Of a stretch of DNA of 6,060 nucleotides, positions 1 to 5,800 are shown piece after piece. The stretch's first letter is position 1. Each line of letters starts with the position of its first letter. Both the position numbers and the translations under genes were made by a program. Origin of the DNA: Spirochaetales bacterium (GTDB taxonomy: Bacteria > Spirochaetota > Spirochaetia > Sphaerochaetales > Sphaerochaetaceae); assembly GCA_022784805.1 (NCBI GenBank), contig JALFYG010000171.1, forward strand, positions 1 through 6,060, given 5' to 3'. The notes under the pieces are model-generated. The model was not told the DNA's origin. It did no database searches and saw only the letters and a program-made list of their open reading frames with translations.

Positions 1-957
1 ACGCATGTATGTGATAAATCCGTTTTCATATAGCCTCTGGGCTATGGACATTATCTCTTTTGCGCTCTTTCCAAGCTTCCTGGTTGCATCCTGCTGGAGA
101 GTGGAGGTGGTGAAAGGCCAAGCTGGCTTTTCTACCTTTTCGCTCTCTTGGACAGATAATACCTCTGCTTCCTTTCCCGTTATTCTCTCGCTGATTTCTT
201 TTGCTTCATCTTCAGTAAGTACTATAACGTCTCCCTTCTTGAGACCAGTCTCACCATCAAATGATTTACTGGAAGCAACAGTCTTTCCACTGATAGATAT
301 AAGAGTCGAGGAGAAAGACTTCCTGTCTTTTTCCATGACAGCTTCTACAGATGAGTAGGAGCTGATTTTGAAGGCCATTCTCTCTTTTTCTTTCTCAACT
401 ATTAGCTTCAAGGCAGGAGATTGGACTCTGCCGGCAGAATAGTTGGCCCCAAGCTTTCTTGAGAGGATCGGAGATATACCATAACCCTGGAGTCTATCTA
501 CGGCACGCCTTGCTTCCTGGGCCCTTACCAGGTTCATGTCTATATCGCGGCAGTTGGAGAAAGCTTCCGTAATGGCTTTCTTTGTAATTTCATGGAAAAC
601 CATTCTATATACAGGAACTGTTGGCTGAAGCTGTGACAGCAAGTGCCAAGCAATAGACTCTCCTTCCCTGTCCTCATCGCTTGCCAGGATAAGCTGCTCG
701 ACTTTCTTAAGATCTTTCTTTAGTTCGTTAAGTATCTTTTCTTTTCCCTCCACTATTGTGTAGTCGAGGGAGAAACCATGATCCACATCGACACCATAGA
801 CGCCACCCTTCTTTGAATTTGGATTAGGGTTAAGGTCCACAACATGTCCTGTGGATGCTTTTACTATGCATGAAGAGGGAAGATATTTCCCGATTGTTTT
901 AGCCTTAGTTGGAGACTCAACGATTATGAGGCTCTTCTTATTGGGGTCCGCTATCAA
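1..957 (-). CDS. topA: DNA topoisomerase I, N-terminal 319 residues (runs off left edge)
   Basis: Type IA topoisomerase, which relaxes negative supercoils by cutting one strand through a 5'-phosphotyrosine link; cytoplasmic. Reading the minus strand from 957 gives an uninterrupted frame to the left edge. The Toprim domain opens with IIVESPTKAKTIGKYL (catalytic Glu14) and continues to DEDREGE at residues 94-100, the Mg-binding acidic cluster (Asp94, Asp96, Glu98). RAQEARRAVDRLQGYGISP (145-163) and SAGRVQS (174-180) are the conserved type IA core. The frame leaves the window at GFITYMR, where Tyr317 matches the active-site Tyr319 of E. coli TopA. The C-terminal zinc-finger region is outside the window. 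I chose the TTG at 957 because GAGGAG (966-971) lies 8 bases upstream; an in-frame GTG at 966 overlaps that site. The gene follows the small exported-protein gene by 14 bases and is probably co-transcribed with it. Identity is certain; the exact start is likely. Confidence 0.96.
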   Translation of the reverse strand, partial: MIADPNKKSLIIVESPTKAKTIGKYLPSSCIVKASTGHVVDLNPNPNSKKGGVYGVDVDHGFSLDYTIVEGKEKILNELKKDLKKVEQLILASDEDREGESIAWHLLSQLQPTVPVYRMVFHEITKKAITEAFSNCRDIDMNLVRAQEARRAVDRLQGYGISPILSRKLGANYSAGRVQSPALKLIVEKEKERMAFKISSYSSVEAVMEKDRKSFSSTLISISGKTVASSKSFDGETGLKKGDVIVLTEDEAKEISERITGKEAEVLSVQESEKVEKPAWPFTTSTLQQDATRKLGKSAKEIMSIAQRLYENGFITYMR

Positions 958-965
958 CTGAGACA

Positions 966-971
966 CTCCTC
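966..971 (-). promoter_or_regulatory. Ribosome binding site of topA
   Basis: On the minus strand GAGGAG begins directly after the TAA stop of the upstream gene and sits 8 bases before the TTG at 957. It decides in favour of TTG over the GTG at 966, which is part of the site itself. The arrangement stop codon, binding site, start suggests that translation of topA is coupled to the upstream gene. Confidence 0.7.
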
Positions 972-1544
972 TTATATTTGTTTCACAAGAACAAATCTAC
1001 CGTCGCTGCCTGGTTCAGGATTTTTGAAAAACATACCGTCAGCCATCGCCAAATCTGTTTCCATCCAAAAAGTTAATTGCTCTTTGCCCTTCTCGTCAAG
1101 GGAGAAAGAAAATGTTATCGTCACCCCTACCTTCAAATTAAAGGCGCTGACTTTGATTTCTGAGATAGATTCCACGTCTGTGGAAAGGATCTCGGAGAGC
1201 ATCCATTTGCCGGGGGTAAAGGGTGAAGTGTTGATCTTCTTGTTGTTGTGTCTGAATGTTTCCGCCTCCGCAGAGTCTTCCTTATATTTATGCCACTCGG
1301 AGAAAGAAGCGTCTGTAGGAAGGATAAGAGGAAAGAGCCTGTACTCAACGCCTTCATCCACCAAGTATATTTCTCTCTTCCATTCATCATTTGTTTCTTT
1401 CACGATAAACTCGACGCTCTTCATCTTTCCTCCGTTATCTTTAGTGGTGGAATTTACCCATAGGTAGCGGCCACTCCAGTCGGAAGCAAAGAGAGACGAG
1501 AGTAAGAATATAGACAAAACAAACAAGAAAAGTATTTTCTTCAT
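972..1544 (-). CDS. Small exported protein of unknown function
   Basis: I do not recognise this 190-residue protein. It begins MKKILFLFVLSIFLLSSLFA, a typical signal peptide with two lysines and a hydrophobic stretch, with likely signal peptidase I cleavage after Ala20. There is no cysteine at the cleavage point, so it is probably periplasmic or secreted and not a lipoprotein. The mature part starts SDWSGRYLW, is rich in aromatic and charged residues, and seems to consist of alternating strands (for example VSAFNLKVGVTITFSFSL near residues 138-155), which fits a small beta-sandwich or lipocalin-like fold. That fold is a guess. An ATG 11 codons upstream (1577) is possible, but AAGG directly abuts it, whereas the chosen ATG is preceded by AAGAGGA with the usual short gap and gives a clean signal peptide. 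The stop lies 14 bases before topA, on the same strand. Confidence 0.8.
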   Translation of the reverse strand: MKKILFLFVLSIFLLSSLFASDWSGRYLWVNSTTKDNGGKMKSVEFIVKETNDEWKREIYLVDEGVEYRLFPLILPTDASFSEWHKYKEDSAEAETFRHNNKKINTSPFTPGKWMLSEILSTDVESISEIKVSAFNLKVGVTITFSFSLDEKGKEQLTFWMETDLAMADGMFFKNPEPGSDGRFVLVKQI

Positions 1545-1577
1545 AATTCCTCTTATAAAACTTTGTCTTTCTACCAT

Positions 1578-1663
1578 CCTTTTTGTCTTATGTCCATAGT
1601 CGTTGAAGATATCTACACCTACTCTTCTTCCAAGATTTACAACTATGGTTTATGCTTTTTTAC
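1578..1663. promoter_or_regulatory. Divergent intergenic region with a 7-bp inverted repeat
   Basis: This short gap separates two divergently transcribed genes for exported proteins and must hold the plus-strand promoter and probably the minus-strand one. I see no convincing consensus promoter on either strand. On the minus strand TTGGAA and TATCTT are 16 bases apart, which is weak. A perfect inverted repeat, CCATAGT (1594-1600) and ACTATGG (1642-1648), brackets most of the gap and could be a binding site for a dimeric regulator or chance. Confidence 0.3.
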
Positions 1664-2371
1664 ATGAAAAGACTTTTTTTGATTCTTTCAATTACTTTCT
1701 TTTTATTGGCTTCATGCAGCGTGACCCAGTCATTTACCCTTTCAAATAATGGCGGATCATCGAGTTCAGATATAAAGGTTGACCAGTTCTTCTTGGATGT
1801 TTTGGAGGATTTCTCAGATTTCACTCCCCAAGGAGATTATTCATTGATGGATGAAGCTATGCTTAACTTCTCAGATAGGCTCAGTGCATCATCATCTTCA
1901 TCAAACGTAATCCTACGCACAGACGGAAAGAGCACAAGATACATTATCTCACTGGACTTCACAAGTTTGGAGAAACTTGTAACAGACCTTAACGGAGGTA
2001 AGGGTAACACCATTCTCTCCATCACAGACAATAAGATGACCCTCAATCTCTCTTATGATAACTATGAAGAGCTTGAGAGCGTCATCCCATTTTTATCAGA
2101 TTCTAACTTCGAAGTTTATGGCCCACGATACTCCTATGGCATGAGCGAAGAGGAGTATATGGATATGATTTCATTCCTCTTAGGAGAAGAAGGACCTGAG
2201 GCTCTCTCAAAGAGCTATGTCTCCATAGAGATTGAGACTCCGGGAGATATAACATCGGTAAAGGGCGCCATGAAGACAGGAAGCAGGAAGGCTGTGTACT
2301 CATTCCCTGTCGTGGATTTCCTTACTCTTAATAAGCCTCTTACATTTACTATTCAGTGGAAGAATGATTAA
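1664..2371 (+). CDS. Putative lipoprotein of unknown function
   Basis: The 235-residue product starts MKRLFLILSITFFLLASC, a lipoprotein signal peptide with lipobox LASC. Cys18 would be lipidated and the protein anchored to a membrane. A Ser-rich linker follows (GGSSSSD), then an acidic domain with a second serine run (ASSSSSN). The C-terminal part reads like a beta-rich domain ending IEIETPGDITSVKG, then YSFPVVDFLTL and FTIQW. This ETPG, hydrophobic strand, final W layout recalls LppM-type lipoprotein domains, but only by eye. An in-frame ATG at 1652 would add four residues. Neither ATG has a recognisable ribosome binding site, so the start was chosen from the signal peptide. The gene is monocistronic, diverging from the small exported-protein gene and converging on rpsD, with a hairpin terminator about 34 bases downstream. 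Substrate and role are unknown. Confidence 0.8.
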   Translation: MKRLFLILSITFFLLASCSVTQSFTLSNNGGSSSSDIKVDQFFLDVLEDFSDFTPQGDYSLMDEAMLNFSDRLSASSSSSNVILRTDGKSTRYIISLDFTSLEKLVTDLNGGKGNTILSITDNKMTLNLSYDNYEELESVIPFLSDSNFEVYGPRYSYGMSEEEYMDMISFLLGEEGPEALSKSYVSIEIETPGDITSVKGAMKTGSRKAVYSFPVVDFLTLNKPLTFTIQWKND

Positions 2372-2402
2372 TTAAGCGTTTTTCATTCGTTTTTTGACAC
2401 AT

Positions 2403-2432
2403 AAAAAGCCCCCGTTTTATTTCGGGGACTTT
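2403..2432. terminator. Bidirectional rho-independent terminator
   Basis: AAAG (2405-2408) pairs with CTTT (2429-2432) and CCCCG (2410-2414) with CGGGG (2423-2427), with one C-A mismatch and an 8-base loop. On the minus strand the stem is followed by TTTTT (2407-2403, partly within the stem), so it best fits the end of the rpsD transcript. On the plus strand, where the lipoprotein gene ends, the T run is only CTTT followed by CAAATT. It lies between two convergent genes and probably serves both. Confidence 0.75.
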
Positions 2433-2435
2433 CAA

Positions 2436-2560
2436 ATTGGGGTTTCACAAAGGCTGTTTTGAGGGTAGCCGCCAACCTATGTTCAGGAAAGAGGGCAAAA
2501 TTGGAATGAGGCCTTGTTCTTTCCTTCTCCTTTCCATTGTGGTGGAAGGGAAACCCAAAT
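2436..2560. other. Candidate structured RNA or small inverted-repeat element
   Basis: The ends ATTGGGGTTTC (2436-2446) and GAAACCCAAAT (2550-2560) are complementary at 10 of 11 positions. Three hairpins can form inside: GGCT/AGCC (2452-2470), GGAAAGA/TCTTTCC (2486-2524) and CCTTTCCA/TGGAAGG (2529-2549, with one bulge). No coding frame is evident. The segment lies between the shared terminator and the rpsD stop, so it would be in the 3' untranslated part of an rpsD transcript. It does not match 4.5S RNA, 6S RNA, tmRNA or RNase P motifs that I know. It could be an untranslated-region structure, a small RNA or a MITE-like remnant with short terminal inverted repeats. Confidence 0.35.
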
Positions 2561-2582
2561 CTATTGAAGACTTTAGGGAGTT

Positions 2583-3176
2583 TTACTTTGAGTAGAACTC
2601 GATTACGAGCTGGTCGTTGACTTCTACAGGGATTTCATTTCTCTCTGGGAGACGTGAAAGTGTTCCTGTCCAACCTTCTTCATCGATTGAGAAGTAAGGG
2701 AGGTTGAATGATCTGTGACCCTTGAAGTTAGCTTCGAACTGAACGTTCTTTCTGCTCTTCTCCTTAAGTGTGACTTTGTCACCTGGCTGAAGTGCGTATG
2801 AAGGAATGTTGACGTTCTTGCCGTTTACAAGAATGTGGCCATGGCTGACAAGCTGGCGAGCAAGTCTGATTGAGTTAGCAAAACCAATTCTGTATACAGC
2901 GTTGTCGAGTCTTCTCTCGAGAGAGATGACAAGAGCATCACCAGTTCTGAGATCGGATGTAAGAGCCTTCTCATAGTAACGGTGGAGCTGCTTCTCCATA
3001 ACGCCATAGTAAGCCTTGAGCTTCTGCTTCTCTGTGAGCTGCTTGCTGTAATCAGTAGGCTTCTTTCTCTTTGCGAAAGCAGGACTTCCTGCTCTCTTCA
3101 TTGCCTTGGGATGTCCACAAACATTGACCCCAAGTCTTCTGCACTGCTTAAATCTAGGAGTAAAATTTCTTCCCAT
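2583..3176 (-). CDS. rpsD: 30S ribosomal protein S4
   Basis: S4 binds 16S rRNA early in 30S assembly and contributes to decoding accuracy. The product has 197 residues, close to the usual ~200. The N-terminal part (MGRNFTPRFKQCRRLG, then GHPKAMKRAG) is the variant without a zinc site: only Cys12 and Cys20 are present, where zinc-binding S4 proteins have four cysteines. The helical region with QLTEKQKLKAYYG and EKQLHRYYEKA follows, then ERRLDNAVYRIGFA and the S4 RNA-binding domain at about 85-141 (ARQLVSHGHILVNGK, PSYALQPGD). The C-terminus ends in the usual strand (VIEFYSK). The ATG at 3176 is preceded by GGAGGG about 8 bases upstream. The gene stands alone here, without rpsK, rpsM or rpoA, as happens in several phyla. 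Many bacteria control S4 by feedback on its own mRNA leader; I see no proof of that here. Confidence 0.97.
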   Translation of the reverse strand: MGRNFTPRFKQCRRLGVNVCGHPKAMKRAGSPAFAKRKKPTDYSKQLTEKQKLKAYYGVMEKQLHRYYEKALTSDLRTGDALVISLERRLDNAVYRIGFANSIRLARQLVSHGHILVNGKNVNIPSYALQPGDKVTLKEKSRKNVQFEANFKGHRSFNLPYFSIDEEGWTGTLSRLPERNEIPVEVNDQLVIEFYSK

Positions 3177-3229
3177 GATTTATACCCTCCAGTTAGAATT
3201 TTTTATTTTTGCCGTAAAACGACTCATAC

Positions 3230-3259
3230 AATCTACTCCAAAGGAATGGGAAGTGTCAA
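3230..3259 (-). promoter_or_regulatory. Probable sigma-70 promoter of rpsD
   Basis: On the minus strand a perfect -35 box TTGACA (3259-3254) is followed after 18 bases by TAGATT (3235-3230), which matches the TATAAT consensus at four of six positions. It would start transcription near 3223, giving a leader of roughly 45 bases before the ATG of rpsD, with GGAGGG in the usual place. Confidence 0.6.
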
Positions 3260-3378
3260 TTTATAGGGAGTGAAAAGAGAGATAAAATATTCTTATTTAA
3301 GCCTTTGTAAAAATCTATGCCCCTCTAAAAGAAGACTAAGTTTTCAAGAAAAGTATATTTATAAGGAGTGAGTACATC

Positions 3379-3384
3379 TATAAT
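3379..3384 (+). promoter_or_regulatory. Possible -10 box of the hydrolase gene
   Basis: A perfect TATAAT lies 41 bases upstream of the hydrolase ATG in the divergent gap between rpsD and the hydrolase gene. No good -35 hexamer is present 16-18 bases before it (the bases there are near TATTTA), so the promoter may be weak, activator-dependent or an AT-rich coincidence. The rest of the gap holds the rpsD promoter and no coding frame that I can support. Confidence 0.4.
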
Positions 3385-3413
3385 ATATTCCATCAAAGAT
3401 TGATACAAAACAT

Positions 3414-3419
3414 GGGGGA
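3414..3419 (+). promoter_or_regulatory. Ribosome binding site of the hydrolase gene
   Basis: GGGGGA lies 6 bases before the ATG at 3426. It supports that start, which also places the arginine-rich signal peptide at the N-terminus. Confidence 0.65.
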
Positions 3420-3425
3420 TAAAGA

Positions 3426-5642
3426 ATGAATAGGCGAAGAATAGTAAGAGAGTTGGTCATTGTCCTTATATTATCTTTATTGTGGGTTCTTCCGGCCCAA
3501 CCTGTTATTGAGGAAATTGAAACTGAAGAAGAAGTCATCATAGATGATGCAGAGTATGCACTCTTTACAGACGCAACCATTGCTGCGATCAAATCCTTTA
3601 ACCAAGGGCTATCAGAGATAATTGAAGTGCCGGAATCTGAGAGTGACTACCCATATCTTGCTGTTCGCCCTGAACTTACTAAAGGAGCTGTTGACCTTAA
3701 GGATTGGGGATACGAGGAAAAGGAATACTTTATAAGTGGAAAGGCCAACAGTTATAGGGTGAATGAAGAGAATAAGCTCTCTGATGTTACCAATACTCCC
3801 CAGGAAGTGAACTACACTGACCGTGTCATTGTATATCGTCCGGAGAATAAAGAGGACTTCAATGGCGCTGTCTTTGTCGAGATTTTCAACGCCAGCAGCG
3901 GCGCAGATGTCCCTAACCTCTGGAGACAGGGTTACGACTATCTTATGAGAAGCGGCTATATCTACATAGGAGTCACTTCCAAGGATTCCACCATCAATTC
4001 TTTGAAAGCATTTAACAACGAGAGATATAATAGCCTTCTTTGGCCAGATAACGGCGCCATCTGGGATATTCTTGGGCAACTTGGAGTGGAACTTAAGAGT
4101 GGGGAGTCCCCTATTCTCTATAACAGCACAGTTCCTGATGGGTTATATCTCTATGGTTCATCCCAGTCTGGATGGTATGTGAACTCTTTTGCCAGTTACT
4201 TTAACCTTGCAAACTTTATCGTAGACGATGCTGATGCCATAAAGACAGAAGAAGATGTAAAAGGCTCTCATATCTATGACGGCTACTTTAGCCTTGTCGG
4301 CGGCTTTATGCATAACGCCATCGGTGGTGGCGGTATGCGTATGTTCAAGCCTGTTTATGCCACAGACGTGCCGTTCATTCTTATGGTTGGAGAGAATGAC
4401 TACAATCCATTCTCCCTCAGGCTCAGCTCCAACACAGAAACAAACAAGTATCGCCACTACGTGGTGGCTGGAGCCTCCCACTCAGAGCCTATGTATGATG
4501 TGGACCCAATAGATTTAATCCAAACATTGGCTGGAAAGAAAGCTGCAGAGTACCAATACTTTGGAGAGGTGGAAGGCGCAAAGCTCACAGCATCTGACTT
4601 TAATTTCAGCGTCTATATCAATGCAGCCCTTGAGAACCTTCACCTTTGGGCTATAAAGGGTATTCCGGCTCCAATGGGACAATATAGCGATGAGATAAAA
4701 GGAGTGATGAACCAATCTGTGTTTATCGCAGAACGCGATGAATATGGAAATATGTCTACAGGCCTTCTTTCCCCTCAGATAGAGGTTCCATATGCTTCAT
4801 ACTATGGAAGCGAGAAGGGACCGGGCTCCTATAGTCTCAACCATGGCTCCATGTCTTATCTCTCGGATGAAGTCATTAGTAGCCTCTATAAAGACTTTGA
4901 TGACTACCTTTCTAGATACGAAGAGGCTTTGGACAAAGCCATAGACGACAAGTGGATCCTTCCAGAAGACAGAGAAAAGATGATGGAGACTGCCCTTAAT
5001 GCTCCGATTTTCGGCAATACTGGTAAGGACACTGAAGCCATATCTCTTTCCATGGAGAGAGAAACAGAGAAAGAAGTGATTAGCGAAACCAAGGGAGAAG
5101 GCTACAGTGAAACTGAGTACCTGGTTAAGGGTGAAGGATTAATCTATGGAGTGATGAAAGACAACCTTATATATAAGAGGAGAATAAACTCTTTCCCATA
5201 CACAAACTACCTTAAGGTTATTCTTCCAGATAATTTCAATGGAAGGGTTATGATAGACCTCCTTCTCTCCGGAGAGGAAGATATCTCCGAGTGCATCAAA
5301 GATGGAAGCGCTTATATTTCTCTGACAGGAGAACCAGAAACAGCAGAAGAAAAAGGTGGAGACTGGAGTATCATAACGGGAGTCAACGCCACAAAGAAAG
5401 AGTTTGGCTTTGTTTGGGATGTTATCAGTCAGACAGTATCTGATATCCTCTCCAATAACCTCCTAGGTACAGATAAGGAGATAACTGAAATCATACTTGG
5501 CGTGGACGAAGCTGAGAGTGACATAGTGAACACCTATGGATCATTCTTCTCTTCCTTCCCTTCTTATGGCGTAACCACACTCAATAGCTTTGGATCAGAG
5601 ACCCTATGTGCCTTGAGCACCATGGAAGAAGCTCAAGTTTGA
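3426..5642 (+). CDS. Exported alpha/beta hydrolase with degenerate second domain
   Basis: The product has 738 residues. MNRRRIVRELVIVLILSLLW is a signal peptide or N-terminal anchor, with likely cleavage near LPA (22-24). Residues ~95-420 are an alpha/beta-hydrolase domain of the Abhydrolase_10 (PF20091) kind. It contains DFNGAVFVEIFN, the GYIYIGVTSKD strand, RYNSLLWPDNGAIWDILGQ, and the nucleophile elbow GSSQS with Ser246 as the likely nucleophile. The acid is probably Asp325 or Glu323 in VGENDYNPF, and His352 lies in VAGASHSEP. Ester or related hydrolysis outside the cytoplasm is expected; the substrate is unknown. Residues ~430-550 are an acidic, helical linker. Residues ~555-720 resemble the first domain again (EYLVKG, FNGRVMIDL, GFVWDVISQ, then GVDEAESDIVNTYGSFF) but lack the serine, the acid and the histidine. 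The reading frame ends just beyond the second elbow, about 20 bases from the hairpin of a transposon end, so the C-terminus may be truncated. It is divergent from rpsD. Confidence 0.85.
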   Translation: MNRRRIVRELVIVLILSLLWVLPAQPVIEEIETEEEVIIDDAEYALFTDATIAAIKSFNQGLSEIIEVPESESDYPYLAVRPELTKGAVDLKDWGYEEKEYFISGKANSYRVNEENKLSDVTNTPQEVNYTDRVIVYRPENKEDFNGAVFVEIFNASSGADVPNLWRQGYDYLMRSGYIYIGVTSKDSTINSLKAFNNERYNSLLWPDNGAIWDILGQLGVELKSGESPILYNSTVPDGLYLYGSSQSGWYVNSFASYFNLANFIVDDADAIKTEEDVKGSHIYDGYFSLVGGFMHNAIGGGGMRMFKPVYATDVPFILMVGENDYNPFSLRLSSNTETNKYRHYVVAGASHSEPMYDVDPIDLIQTLAGKKAAEYQYFGEVEGAKLTASDFNFSVYINAALENLHLWAIKGIPAPMGQYSDEIKGVMNQSVFIAERDEYGNMSTGLLSPQIEVPYASYYGSEKGPGSYSLNHGSMSYLSDEVISSLYKDFDDYLSRYEEALDKAIDDKWILPEDREKMMETALNAPIFGNTGKDTEAISLSMERETEKEVISETKGEGYSETEYLVKGEGLIYGVMKDNLIYKRRINSFPYTNYLKVILPDNFNGRVMIDLLLSGEEDISECIKDGSAYISLTGEPETAEEKGGDWSIITGVNATKKEFGFVWDVISQTVSDILSNNLLGTDKEITEIILGVDEAESDIVNTYGSFFSSFPSYGVTTLNSFGSETLCALSTMEEAQV

Positions 5643-5654
5643 TCAATGCTTAAT

Positions 5655-5800
5655 CAACTACCCACGTGGCAGAGCCATCGTGGTTTGTGACTGCCCACAG
5701 GTTCCAGCGACCGATGCCATCGGCCTCCCAGCTTTGATTCCTGCAGTTTCACTTCCCACCGGAACGGGAGGACACACAGGTGGCGTCACATCGCGGGGTG
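5655..5800 (-). ncRNA. Probable omega-RNA (reRNA) scaffold of the tnpB element
   Basis: In this transposon group the guide RNA is made from the 3' end of tnpB through the right end into flanking DNA. Here the minus strand carries two strong hairpins: GGCCGAT-GGC-ATCGGTC (5725-5709) and CCACG(A)TGGC-TCT-GCCACGTGG (5683-5662). Further upstream is GATGTGACGCC near 5790, which recalls the structured core seen in other IS1341 3' ends. The 5' boundary is a guess and the guide would begin just past the element end. Location follows family knowledge; the fold was seen only by eye. Confidence 0.5.

Noticed and set aside
5..358. Plus-strand open frame opposite topA
   Set aside because: It is antisense to the conserved topA core and has no recognisable domain or binding site.
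1024..1467. Plus-strand open frame opposite the small exported protein gene
   Set aside because: The opposite strand has a clear signal peptide, a ribosome binding site and an operon position; this frame has none of these.
2440..2556. 4.5S (SRP) or 6S RNA in the gap after rpsD
   Set aside because: GTTCAGG near 2481 recalls the SRP loop, but the matching GGAA tetraloop and AGCAG strand are missing, and the overall fold is branched instead of a long hairpin.
3612..4481. Minus-strand open frames inside the hydrolase gene
   Set aside because: They lie opposite the catalytic hydrolase domain, whose motifs are unmistakable, and have no motifs of their own.
5642..5657. Target-site duplication at the transposon end (two ATCAA copies)
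   Set aside because: Both copies lie at the same end, and IS200/IS605 elements do not make target duplications; they are better read as candidate cleavage motifs.
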